A stretch of 64,000 nucleotides of DNA from Spirulina sp034932185 (GTDB lineage: Bacteria > Cyanobacteriota > Cyanobacteriia > Cyanobacteriales > Spirulinaceae), in NCBI RefSeq assembly GCF_034932185.1, contig NZ_JAYGHW010000089.1, forward strand, positions 124,001 through 188,000, written 5' to 3'. Shown one piece after another: positions 35,801 through 43,018 of the stretch; within the stretch, counting starts at the first letter, position 1, and each line of letters begins with the position of its first letter. Made by a program: the position numbers and the translations under genes. Below the pieces are notes generated by a model. It worked only from the letters and a program-made list of their open reading frames with translations. It ran no database searches and was not told the DNA's origin.

Positions 35801-36005
35801 AGCCTCTCGCATGGAGGCGTTGGGGGAACCGGGGAAAATTCAAGTGACGGAAACGGTCTATCAACGATTGCGCGATCGCTTTACGTTTATCCCCCGTGGC
35901 ACAGTGACAGTCAAAGGGAAGGGGGAAATGCTGACCTATTGGCTCACGGGGGATCAGGGTCAACCCTGGCAACCGCCACCCCTCCCCAGCGAGCCGATGT
36001 TATGA
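32886..36005 (+). CDS. Membrane-bound class III adenylate cyclase with dCache, HAMP and three PAS domains
   Basis: A 1039-residue receptor cyclase. A helix near residues 20-43 and another near 355-380 flank an extracytoplasmic dCache-type sensor. HAMP follows (about 375-430), then a coiled coil and three PAS domains (about 450-555, 565-690 and 695-810); the last two are close repeats of each other (NRAILTAIPD begins both). The C-terminal cyclase domain (about 840-1030) has both metal-binding Asp residues, Asp855 in FADIVGF and Asp899 in TIGDAYM. The purine-selecting positions are Lys895 (before TIGD) and Asp in YDLWGDAVNVASRM, the combination for ATP. It should therefore make cAMP. The signal sensed is unknown. 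Confidence 0.92.
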   Translation: MIQMLLRISSSPLKQLPLRVVLVVPFIVQLFAAVGIIGYLSYRNGQQAVENLASQLMGELGDRIVQEVSTTMEIPHQINRTNAESIRLGLLDYRQTVDLERQFWHQVQIFDSVTASYFGTPQGGIVLAGRSDRGLPFLRITANFTKGDYYRYSTDERGDRLELLETTTYDATQRPWYIAAQTDRRPTWSDIYLFVSSQTPGITASQPVYDQQGELLGILGVDLALNQINQFLNELTIGQQRKVLIMERSGKMIASSTEESPFLTDSDQQRLAMASTIPEIQGSARHLIREFGSLRNIDRPEQLQFAIAGEKFFVKVQPLRDDYGLDWLVVIIVPEEEFTAQIHRNTQITILLCVIALGVATGVGILTAHWVTAPILRLSQSAKQLAQGNWTQAPPIERGDELGELAIAFQTMAKQLQSSFAVLERSNRALEERVAERTATLAIREAELRGLFEAMTELVMVFDREGEYKQILSNNVDLLVRDKTEVLGRRIHDILPREQADQFLAYIQTVLKTGKPISFEYQLEIQNRPEPVWCLGSISRISESTVVWVARDISDYKNSEASLQQSEMQNRAILTAIPDMMFRVNRQGVYLGFIKSYGVVNLLPDEFDPIGQHITNFLPADVAQRHLAHITKALASGQVQIYEQQVFLTGQLQEEEVRVVPYGEDEVLFMIRNITEQKAALREREKAQAALRESEAKNRAILTAIPDLMIRLNREGVYLDYLASPDFPARLATDENRIGRNIAEVLPSESTTILMRAIAQVLSTGKMQIDEVEFFSDGQFYQQEIRTVVSGQDEVLMIIRDITERKRTEARLQIERQRAEQLLLNVLPKAIAEQLKHRPRSLAEQFEDATILFADIVGFTPLSAEMGAIELVEFLNEIFSTFDQLTERFRLEKIKTIGDAYMVVGGLPSPYPEHTAAIAAMALEMQRAIDQLVRSSGKPLQIRIGIHSGSVVAGVIGIKKFIYDLWGDAVNVASRMEALGEPGKIQVTETVYQRLRDRFTFIPRGTVTVKGKGEMLTYWLTGDQGQPWQPPPLPSEPML

Positions 36006-36036
36006 ACAGAAGAGATACAATCACCCTATTTAAACA

Positions 36037-36858
36037 ATGAACACCCTGGCAATTTTAGGTTGTGGCTACGTCGGGACAGCCCTTGCTCAATCCTTGCACG
36101 CTTCTGGCTACTCGATGACCACCACCACCACCCGCGCCGAACGCCTTCCCGAATTAGCAAGGGTGAGCGATCGCCCCCTCCAGATTCAGGGCAATGATCC
36201 CGCTGGTTTAAGCCTGCTCCTCACCGGGCAAACCACCCTCCTCGTCAGCGTTGCCGCCCAAGGCAAGGACTACCGCAGCAGCTATCTCGCTACCGCCCAA
36301 ACCCTCGCCCAAGTCATCCCCGCATTTCCCCAACTCCAACAGGTGATCTACACCAGCAGCTATTCCGTCTATGGGGATCAGGGGGGGCAATGGGTGGATG
36401 AGGCCACGCCGGTACAGCCGGGAACGGCGAATACGGAGATCTTGGCAGCAACCGAGGAAATTTTCCTCAAGCTCCCCGTGCCGAAGGTTTGTGTACTGCG
36501 GTTGGGGGGCATCTATGGCCCAGGGCGGGAACTGGAGCGGATTTTTAGCCGGGCGGCGGGGCAAACCCGACCGGGGTCGGGGTTGGAATGGAGCAATTGG
36601 ATTCATTTAACGGATATTGTCGGGGCGATCGCCTTTGCCCAAGTTCACCAATTGGGGGGGATTTATAATGTCATTCAGGATGAAATTTTGCCCCTACGGG
36701 ATTTGATTGCGCAGGTGTGCGATCGCCACCACCTCGCCCCCGTCCAATGGGATAGCAGCCAAGGGAGTGATCGTAAAACTAATGTCCGCTGTCGCAACCA
36801 AAAATTAAAAGCAGCGGGCTACACTTTCAAGCATCCCCAATTTTGGCCAGCACCCTGA
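36037..36858 (+). CDS. NAD-dependent epimerase/dehydratase (atypical SDR)
   Basis: A 273-residue Rossmann-fold protein. It opens with TLAILGCGYVGTALAQSLHA, the nucleotide loop GxGYVG as in YeeZ-like atypical SDRs, and has the extended-SDR YTSSYSVYGDQGG and VLRLGGIYGPGRELERI motifs. In YTSSYSVYG the Tyr-based active site differs from the classic YxxxK; no Lys follows at the usual spacing, so catalysis may be lost or altered. Substrate unknown. The downstream nuclease-like gene starts 6 bases after the stop. Confidence 0.82.
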   Translation: MNTLAILGCGYVGTALAQSLHASGYSMTTTTTRAERLPELARVSDRPLQIQGNDPAGLSLLLTGQTTLLVSVAAQGKDYRSSYLATAQTLAQVIPAFPQLQQVIYTSSYSVYGDQGGQWVDEATPVQPGTANTEILAATEEIFLKLPVPKVCVLRLGGIYGPGRELERIFSRAAGQTRPGSGLEWSNWIHLTDIVGAIAFAQVHQLGGIYNVIQDEILPLRDLIAQVCDRHHLAPVQWDSSQGSDRKTNVRCRNQKLKAAGYTFKHPQFWPAP

Positions 36859-36864
36859 ACAGCC

Positions 36865-37491
36865 ATGACTGCAAGTTTTGCTATCGAGACGACGATCACA
36901 ACATTGCAAGAATTAGAAACCCGTTTTCAAATCCAACGGGCCAGCGATGGGAGTTTTTTCCCAGAATGGCAAGATGCGACAGGGGTTGACCCCATAACCC
37001 TGGATGATTCCACCCGCAAAGTCCTTGATCATCTTCGGGAACGCTTCTTGAACTACTACAAAGCCGGGTTACTTACGGAAGGGACAGTTTTGCTTTCGAT
37101 CCTTGGCCCCTTGTTGGATTGTTTAGGATTCCATGAACCCCCCTATTTTGTCCGCTCTGAAGTGGGGGTGACGATTGAAGTGGTAGAGCGTGATGAGGTG
37201 TATCGGGGGCGCATGGATGTTTTGATTGTGCGCGATCGCCTCTGGATTTTGACATTAGAGGCCAAGCGGTCTAAATTTGCTGCGGATGTTGCCTTGCCGC
37301 AATGTTTGGCCTATTTGGGTGCTGCACCGCAGTTTCCCGCCTTTGGCCTTGTCACCAATGGTAGTGATTTCATTTTTTGCAAGTTAGCCGGTCAAACCTA
37401 TGATTTTTCCGATCCCTTTAGCTTGTTATCCCATCACAATCGCCTTTATGCCATTGCCATGATTCTCTTGCGGCTCAAGGCTCTCCTCTAG
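36865..37491 (+). CDS. Putative PD-(D/E)XK restriction-like protein (HsdR-N-like)
   Basis: A 208-residue cyanobacterial family protein similar to the N-terminal nuclease part of type I restriction R subunits. The nuclease motif is visible in GRMDVLIVRDRLWILTLEAK: an Asp in the first strand and E-A-K in the next. ALPQCLAYLGAAPQFPAFGL and VTNGSDFIF follow as in the family. A paralogue of the same length lies in the defence island at 57216-57845. Target and role are unknown. Confidence 0.75.
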   Translation: MTASFAIETTITTLQELETRFQIQRASDGSFFPEWQDATGVDPITLDDSTRKVLDHLRERFLNYYKAGLLTEGTVLLSILGPLLDCLGFHEPPYFVRSEVGVTIEVVERDEVYRGRMDVLIVRDRLWILTLEAKRSKFAADVALPQCLAYLGAAPQFPAFGLVTNGSDFIFCKLAGQTYDFSDPFSLLSHHNRLYAIAMILLRLKALL

Positions 37492-37537
37492 GGAAGATCA
37501 GCCCCTAAAATAGGTGAGGCCCCATTCACAATCAACT

Positions 37538-38785
37538 ATGACCCAATTGCTCAAACAGGTGCGGGTGCTTGACCCGGAAACGGGAACAGATGCGATCGCC
37601 GATGTGCTGCTCGTCGCGGGCCACATTGAGGCGATCGCCCCCCACCTCGACCACCCCACCGCCCAGATCCAAGCCGGGACAGGCAAAATTCTCGGGCCGG
37701 GGTTGGTGGATCTCCACAGCTACAGCAGTGAGCCGGGCCATGAAGACCGGGAAACTTTGGCGGATCTAACCGCCGCTGCCCAAGCGGGGGGGTTCACTCG
37801 CCTTACCCTCTTTCCTGATACCTTGCCCCCCCTCGACCATGCCCCCGCCCTCATCGCGCAACAACACCGTTGCCAAAACTTGCCGGTGCGTTGCCAATGG
37901 TGGGGGGCGATGACCTTGGGGTTAAAGGGCGAGCAGATGACGGAATTAGCAGAATTGGCCCCCCATGTGGTGGGGTTTAGCGATGGGGGGGCAATGCCGA
38001 AGTTGGGAATGTTGCGGCGGATTTTGGAATATGGGCAACCCCTAGGTAAGTCCGTTGCGATCATGCCGGTGTTTGGGGATTTACAGGGGAAGGGGGTGAT
38101 CCGGGATGGGGATGATGCGGTGGAGTTGGGGCTACCGGGCGATCCCAGCTATTCAGAATCCGCTGCCGTGGCGGCTGTCTTGGAATTGGTGGCCCATTTT
38201 CGCACTCCGGTGCATTTGTTGCGCATTGCCACCGCCCGCAGTGTGGAACTAATTGCCAATGCCCAAGCCCAAGGGTTGCCGATTACCGCCAGCACCACCT
38301 GGTTACATTTGCTCTTGGATACCGGGGCGATCGCCAGCTATGACCCCAACCTCCATTTACAAGCCCCCCTCGGCAATCATGGCGATTGCCTCGCCCTGCG
38401 CGATGGCGTAAAAGCGGGGGTATTGGGGGCGATCGCCATTGACCACACCCCCCTCACCTACGAGGAGAAAACCGTCAGCTTTGCCGAATCCCCCCCCGGA
38501 ACCTTGGGATTGCCCTTAGCATTGCCCCTCCTCTGGGAAGGCTTAGTCGCTCCGGGAATTTGGACAGCGTTGGAACTGTGGCAGGCCCTCAGCACCGGCC
38601 CCGCCCGCTGTTTGGGTCAAGATCCCCCCCGCTGTCAACCAGGGGCAACGGCAGAATTAACCCTCTTTGATCCCGCCGCATCCTGGGAAGTCACGGGAGA
38701 AAGCTTGCGATCGCCCAGTAGAAACACCCCTTGGTTGGGTCAAACCATCACGGGGCGGGTCATCCCTTTTTGGGGAAAGAGCTAG
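37538..38785 (+). CDS. Dihydroorotase homologue lacking the HxH motif (probable PyrC-like pseudo-enzyme)
   Basis: A 415-residue amidohydrolase-fold protein of the type I dihydroorotase family. The overall pattern is kept: LGPGLVDLHSYSSEPGHEDR, GFTRLTLFPDTLPPLDHAPA, and the late motif AIAIDHTPLTYEEKTVSFAE with SPPGTLGLPLALPLL. In active enzymes the first motif is DLHxHxREPG; here it reads DLHSYSSEPG, so the second His of the metal site and the substrate-binding Arg are gone. The third-strand HxxHxS reads VHLLRIA, also missing a His. It is therefore probably non-catalytic, like the PyrC-prime partner of aspartate transcarbamoylase, or has another substrate. The ATG at 37538 (MTQLLKQVRVLD) is chosen over an upstream frame. 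Confidence 0.82.
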   Translation: MTQLLKQVRVLDPETGTDAIADVLLVAGHIEAIAPHLDHPTAQIQAGTGKILGPGLVDLHSYSSEPGHEDRETLADLTAAAQAGGFTRLTLFPDTLPPLDHAPALIAQQHRCQNLPVRCQWWGAMTLGLKGEQMTELAELAPHVVGFSDGGAMPKLGMLRRILEYGQPLGKSVAIMPVFGDLQGKGVIRDGDDAVELGLPGDPSYSESAAVAAVLELVAHFRTPVHLLRIATARSVELIANAQAQGLPITASTTWLHLLLDTGAIASYDPNLHLQAPLGNHGDCLALRDGVKAGVLGAIAIDHTPLTYEEKTVSFAESPPGTLGLPLALPLLWEGLVAPGIWTALELWQALSTGPARCLGQDPPRCQPGATAELTLFDPAASWEVTGESLRSPSRNTPWLGQTITGRVIPFWGKS

Positions 38786-38801
38786 GCGTTAATGTGGAGA
38801 G

Positions 38802-38850
38802 GGGCGAAAGATTTTTGTGCCTCCGGCAGGCTTACGCCAACGCCCCTACG
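38802..38850. repeat. 49-bp dispersed repeat, copy 1
   Basis: Begins GGGCGAAAGATTTTTGTGCC and ends in ACGCCAACGCCCCTACG. It is identical over 49 bases to 55644-55692. Its ends are those of the short palindrome family, with a CTCCGGCAGGCTTACGCCAA insert in the middle. Confidence 0.85.
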
Positions 38851-38877
38851 GCTCCATGGAATTACCCCTGGGCTGTG

Positions 38878-39000
38878 CAGCGGTTCCCCCCAGTCCGTCG
38901 GGGATTGAAATCCCCGCCTCAGAGCGAAAACCCGTTAAAACGGTTCCGGAGTAAGCTCTAGCCCACTTTCGCTATGAGCCAAGAACTTTAGTTCTTGGCG
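38878..39000. repeat. Hairpin-rich repeat resembling an IS200/IS605-type end, copy 1
   Basis: Contains hairpins GGGGATTGAAATCCCC (38900-38915) and CCAAGAACTTTAGTTCTTGG (38979-38998), separated by a 26-base block (38947-38972) that is present, inverted, at 63261-63286. No transposase or TnpB gene accompanies it, so it would be a remnant or a non-autonomous element. Confidence 0.55.
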
Positions 39001-39027
39001 GATCAGGATTCGGCAAACTCATCCCCA

Positions 39028-39789
39028 CTAATCAATCAAAATATCCTCCGCATCATCCTCCGGTTGCCAATCAATATCGGGCATCCGGTCAAAGGCATGG
39101 CGGACGGAATCTTCCCAAAGATTGCGAATTTTCGCCAAGTAGGGCGCACCGAGGCGTAATTGCAGACGGTGGCAAACTTGGAAACTATCCCGTTCGTACA
39201 TGATCAAATTAATCGGCGGCCCCACGGAAAGATTCGACTTCATCGTTGAATCAATGGAGAGGAGCGCACATTTGGCCACCGCATTAAGATCCGTGTTAAA
39301 CGTAATCGTGCGGTCTAAAATTGGCTTACCATACTTGGTTTCCCCAATTTGTAAAAAGGGCGTTTCCGGCGTGGCTTGAATGCAATTCCCCTGGGCATAC
39401 ACGAGAAACAACTTCGGATCTTCCCCTTGCAGTTGTCCCCCCACCAAAAAGTTACATTGAAAATCAATGCCATCCCGCTCTAGCCAGGGGCGATCGCGCT
39501 CCTGCACTTGGCGAATTTTATCCCCCACATAACAGGCGGTATCGTAGAGGGTTTTTTGACTGTGGAGATTTACCTTGGCCTGGTCTTGAATTTCTCGCTC
39601 AATCAGCGTCAAAATACTTTGGGTGACAGCGAGATTTCCCGAAGTACAGAGCAATAGAGCACGCTCACCGGGAATCGAAAAATCAAAAAGTTTCCGATAG
39701 GCGGAAATATAATCAACACCGGCATTGGTGCGGGAATCCGCCGCAATCACGAGGCCAGCGCGGTTAATTACACCTAAACAGTAGGTCAT
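39028..39789 (-). CDS. Anbu (ancestral beta subunit) proteasome-like peptidase
   Basis: A 253-residue Ntn-hydrolase of the Anbu family. It begins MTYCLGVINRAGLVIAADSR, with Thr2 as the expected catalytic nucleophile after Met removal, then TNAGVDYISAYRKLFDFSIP, characteristic of the family. Anbu proteins form ring-like assemblies related to HslV and the 20S proteasome; their physiological substrate is not known. It is the last gene of a four-gene minus-strand run with the zinc-ribbon, PCP_red and EamA-type genes; the usual partner genes (transglutaminase, ATP-grasp) are absent. Confidence 0.9.
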   Translation of the reverse strand: MTYCLGVINRAGLVIAADSRTNAGVDYISAYRKLFDFSIPGERALLLCTSGNLAVTQSILTLIEREIQDQAKVNLHSQKTLYDTACYVGDKIRQVQERDRPWLERDGIDFQCNFLVGGQLQGEDPKLFLVYAQGNCIQATPETPFLQIGETKYGKPILDRTITFNTDLNAVAKCALLSIDSTMKSNLSVGPPINLIMYERDSFQVCHRLQLRLGAPYLAKIRNLWEDSVRHAFDRMPDIDWQPEDDAEDILID

Positions 39790-39835
39790 TGTCGGTTCAA
39801 GATAGGGCTGAGTTGATTTTAAAGCCCGTGGGAAG

Positions 39836-40378
39836 TTAAGGGTTGAGATTGTGGCCGCAGGTGCGACAGAAGCGATCGCTCGGTTGCACGGGGGAACCGC
39901 ATTGGGGGCAAAAATGGGTGCTACTGGGTTGCGGGGGAGGGGGATTGATGCCCATGGGTTGGAGGGACATATCCCCCATTTTCATCGCCATATTGCCCAT
40001 GCGCATTTCCATGGGAGGCATCGGCTCCATGGGAGCCATGGGAGCCATCGGGGTCATGGGTTCGAGGGTTTCGGCATCGGGGATACGGTCAAGGCCAATG
40101 ACTGTGGCATCTCCTAGGGGGGGCAGTTCCCGCAGCAGGGCAACGCTCCCCCCGCTTTGAATTTGTAAAACAATCGAGGATTGGGCTTCAATGCGAAGGA
40201 TGTGGCCCGCCTCGGTACGCCACAGGGTAGGAGGCGTGTGCCAAGGGCCAGTGGTGTAGCTAGAGCGTTGGGCCTGTTGTTGCCCCCCTTGGGAACTTTG
40301 CACCGTGATATGGGTGTGAGTATGGGTGTTCACCAGTTTGATCTGCTGGTGGGGGGAGAGTTGTCCGTGATAAGCCAT
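39836..40378 (-). CDS. Zinc-ribbon protein with methionine-rich linker
   Basis: A 180-residue protein. The start ATG at 40378 begins MAYHGQLSPHQQIKLVNTHT; earlier open frame is rejected because it lies in the PCP_red gene. A beta-rich domain (about residues 1-95) includes a HTHTHITV strand. A strongly Met/Pro-rich linker follows (about 100-145; MAPMAPMEPMPPMEMRMGNM) and then a C-terminal zinc ribbon, FCPQCGSPVQPSDRFCRTCG, with four Cys. The Met-rich part looks like a copper or metal-binding segment, which is inference. Function unknown; operon partners are Anbu and PCP_red. Confidence 0.75.
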   Translation of the reverse strand: MAYHGQLSPHQQIKLVNTHTHTHITVQSSQGGQQQAQRSSYTTGPWHTPPTLWRTEAGHILRIEAQSSIVLQIQSGGSVALLRELPPLGDATVIGLDRIPDAETLEPMTPMAPMAPMEPMPPMEMRMGNMAMKMGDMSLQPMGINPPPPQPSSTHFCPQCGSPVQPSDRFCRTCGHNLNP

Positions 40379-40403
40379 GGGTTTTGGGGGTAGATGGGTG
40401 TTG

Positions 40404-40592
40404 TTATTGGCCGAACTCCAGGCGGGCTTGCTCAACAATTTCAACGGTGACAATCCCGGATTCAGTCTCCCGCGTCAATTCCTCAATGCGTTGCCGCGCC
40501 TGCGATCGCACAAAAAACGGAATATTATTCAACTTGGCCCGCGCCTCCGGAGTCCAGCGGATCGGGCCACCCCAATCACCCTCTGTGATCAT
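40404..40592 (-). CDS. Small PCP_red-domain protein
   Basis: A 62-residue protein that is essentially one PCP_red domain (PF08369), the C-terminal domain of light-independent protochlorophyllide reductase subunits: IRWTPEARAKLNNIPFFVRS then ARQRIEELTRE and VTVEIVEQARLEFG. Stand-alone copies are common in cyanobacteria, with no settled function. Its ATG overlaps the stop of the transporter gene as ATGA, so translation is coupled. Confidence 0.85.
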   Translation of the reverse strand: MITEGDWGGPIRWTPEARAKLNNIPFFVRSQARQRIEELTRETESGIVTVEIVEQARLEFGQ

Positions 40593-42235
40593 TTTGCCTT
40601 TTTCCCAATTAAACGCTCTAAATTTTGCCCCAAGACACCGAGGGAAACAATCACCATCCCCACTAACTGCAACGCCATCATATTGCGACCAATCATGATC
40701 CAGGCTAACAGAGAGGTCAACGCTGGGCCAGAGGCTCCAAAAATCGAAGCCTTTGCCGCCCCAATGTAGCTAATCCCAATATTGTTGGCCAAGTAGCTCA
40801 ACAGCGTTAACGCCCCCAACACTAAGCCGGAAACAATTAAGTTGGGCCACATGGCTGGCTCGACCATAATCGTGCTTTGGGCATAGGGGAAGAAGAGGCT
40901 GAGGGCAGAGAAAATCAGAATTACGCCGAAATTGACCACACTAAAGGGAACAGGGTGCAGTTTTTTGGTGCAAGCTTGGATCAGCAAAACATGGAAAGCA
41001 AAGGTGACACCTGCGCCAATGGCCGCTGCAATCCCCGCCGGAGCAAGGGTGCTGGCATCGGCGGAGAAGGGGTTAGAAATCATCACCACGCCTAAAAAGA
41101 CGATGGTGGTGGCGGTGGCCCGAATCACGGAAGGCTTTTCCCCAAAGAACAGCCAAGAACAGAGAACGGTGACAATCGGGAAGATAAAAAACAAGGTGAT
41201 CGCCACCCCAGGGGAAAGGGAGCCTAGGGCCATGTAGATCAGGGCAGAGGAGGCAAACAGGAAGAAGCCACAGCCAATCATATTGGCAAAGGCCACCCAG
41301 TCTTGCGATCGCAAAAACCGGCCAATGGCGGGCCAACTATCGGGGTAGAGCATTTGGGCCAACACCGCCATCAACGGCACCACCACCACCATCCGCATGA
41401 ACAAAATCACCAAGGAATTACCAAAACTGGGGGAAATGTAGCCGCCAATTTCAAAAGTGCCAAACAGAGAGGATTGATTGAGGATGATCGAAATCACCAC
41501 GTTCTGCAACGACAGCGCCAAAGAAGAGCACATCACGAGGATGAACCCCAGTTGCATTTTAGAAACGTCAACTTTTTGGGGTTTCGGGGGCGCAGCCGGT
41601 GGTGGGCTTGGGGGGGTGGGCTGACGATCCAGGGGCTGCTCTTGGCCGATGGTGCGGGGGGGCTGCACCGCCTGAAGCTCGATGGCATCCCGCACCACGG
41701 CATTGCTCGACAGTTCTGTCCGCAACCGACTCACCAAAGCATCGAGAATTGCCTCTCCCTGTTGCTCCAGGCTATACATCTGGCCCAACTGTTGGGAGAG
41801 GGTGCTTTGATAACTACTGAGATCCTGTTGGAGGGTGCGGAACGTCGTGCGCAGCGTTGTATCCAGGGAACTGATCAACCGGTAGGCATTGGCGTTGTAG
41901 TCATTGAGGGAGCCACCCCCATTGACCATGCCATTGTTCCCCAGTTGCGGCGCTTGGTTGCGAATATATTGGAGCAGTTGCTCGGCAATAATCGGCGCAA
42001 GCTGTTGGGCCAGTTCCTGTTGTTGTTGGCGTTGGGCTTGATTGTTGCGCTCCAGTTCCACCGTTTCCGCCATTAAGGTGGTTTTACGGTCTTGGAGTTG
42101 ACTGATTTCCTGCTTGAGTTGAGCCACAAGACTATGCTTGAGGGCTTCAAGCTCTTGCGTCAGGGACGAGAGGCTTTCCTGTGCAGTATCCGGTGTGGCC
42201 GAACTAAGATCCGATGGTCTGTCCAGTTGCCCCAT
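40589..42235 (-). CDS. EamA/DMT-family transporter with N-terminal coiled-coil domain
   Basis: A 548-residue membrane protein. Residues about 1-215 are cytoplasmic and highly helical or coiled-coil (LQDRKTTLMAETVELERNNQ), ending in a Pro-rich stretch. From about 225 on there are ten hydrophobic segments in two EamA repeats (FANMIGCGFFLFASSALIYM, LSPGVAITLFFIFPIVTVLC, then YIGAAKASIFGASGPALTSL). DMT transporters export small metabolites such as amino acids; the substrate here is unknown. The coiled-coil extension is unusual for the family. ATG at 42235 with a GAGG ribosome site 8 bases upstream; an upstream start is rejected. First gene of the four-gene run. Confidence 0.85.
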   Translation of the reverse strand: MGQLDRPSDLSSATPDTAQESLSSLTQELEALKHSLVAQLKQEISQLQDRKTTLMAETVELERNNQAQRQQQQELAQQLAPIIAEQLLQYIRNQAPQLGNNGMVNGGGSLNDYNANAYRLISSLDTTLRTTFRTLQQDLSSYQSTLSQQLGQMYSLEQQGEAILDALVSRLRTELSSNAVVRDAIELQAVQPPRTIGQEQPLDRQPTPPSPPPAAPPKPQKVDVSKMQLGFILVMCSSLALSLQNVVISIILNQSSLFGTFEIGGYISPSFGNSLVILFMRMVVVVPLMAVLAQMLYPDSWPAIGRFLRSQDWVAFANMIGCGFFLFASSALIYMALGSLSPGVAITLFFIFPIVTVLCSWLFFGEKPSVIRATATTIVFLGVVMISNPFSADASTLAPAGIAAAIGAGVTFAFHVLLIQACTKKLHPVPFSVVNFGVILIFSALSLFFPYAQSTIMVEPAMWPNLIVSGLVLGALTLLSYLANNIGISYIGAAKASIFGASGPALTSLLAWIMIGRNMMALQLVGMVIVSLGVLGQNLERLIGKKAK

Positions 42236-42492
42236 TATCTTTTCCTCTGTGTTCACAATCACCTACACCCTCCCCAAGGGCCGAGGAAGGAATTAATCGT
42301 TATTCTATGTCTTTAAAGTTACGGGGGATCGGCGGGAGGTGGGATTCTTTGCAGAAAAATTTTACAGTCTGGCCAAAGAAAAATCCGCTGCTGCCGTGAG
42401 CCTAGGTTTTCAGCACCGGCTCAATTCCCGGATCAACGGGAGCACCGAGGGGTTTCGTGCCAATGTCTTTTTAACTCAATGTGAGGATGATC

Positions 42493-42828
42493 ATGCACTA
42501 CTTTTTTCTTTCCGATGGTTGGCAAGTGGGGCGGGTGTGGGAGTTTGGCGGGTTGTGGAATGAAGGGGTGTGGCGGCGTAAACCCTATATTCAGAAGTTA
42601 AATGTGGGGTTGGTGGAGCAGGGGGAAACCCTGTGGCTGTACCAAGTGGAGGAAACGGTTTTGATGTTGGAGGTGCGACCTGATCCCAACCAAACCGGGG
42701 CGAGCAATATCGGTCAGGTGATGCTGCGGCGGCTGATGGATGCTGAACAGGCCTTGATGCGCCTCACCCAGGGGGAAAATGTGGTGCGATCGCCCTACCC
42801 AGGCGATCGCCCCCCTCCCCGCCCCTAA
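42493..42828 (+). CDS. Conserved hypothetical cyanobacterial protein
   Basis: A 111-residue protein of unknown function. It starts MHYFFLSDGWQVGRVWEFGG, 190 bases before psbB. The middle, RRKPYIQKLNVGLVEQGETL, WLYQVEETVLMLEVRPDPNQ, is a beta-sheet-like stretch, and the C-terminus is helical then Pro-rich. A GAGG ribosome site lies 7 bases before the chosen ATG; an in-frame ATG two codons earlier is also possible. There is no recognised domain. Confidence 0.65.
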   Translation: MHYFFLSDGWQVGRVWEFGGLWNEGVWRRKPYIQKLNVGLVEQGETLWLYQVEETVLMLEVRPDPNQTGASNIGQVMLRRLMDAEQALMRLTQGENVVRSPYPGDRPPPRP

Positions 42829-42883
42829 ATTTGTTTGCGATTCTTTCTCACAATCGTTTACACTTCTTTAAAATAAGTTTCAG

Positions 42884-42889
42884 TATAGT
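42884..42889 (+). promoter_or_regulatory. Candidate -10 element of psbB
   Basis: TATAGT preceded by TTTACA 21 bases away. The spacing is long, so only the -10 is proposed. A leader of about 125 bases would follow. Confidence 0.35.
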
Positions 42890-43018
42890 GAGGGTTTAGG
42901 CTGGATATCCCCCTAAATTTGAGCCGCAGTCAACGGTTCACCCAGGGCAGCCATTGCTTAAATCCCCACTTAAGAACAAAATTCTGATAGACATTTCAAT
43001 TTAGGAGGAGCGTAGTCG

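Noticed and set aside
38731..38961. An open frame with GERFLCLRQAYANAPT
   Set aside because: It is created by the 49-bp repeat and the end of the dihydroorotase gene; the same peptide appears in the false extension at 55618.
38878..39000. CRISPR array
   Set aside because: The hairpins differ in sequence and spacing, and no direct repeats with regular spacers occur.
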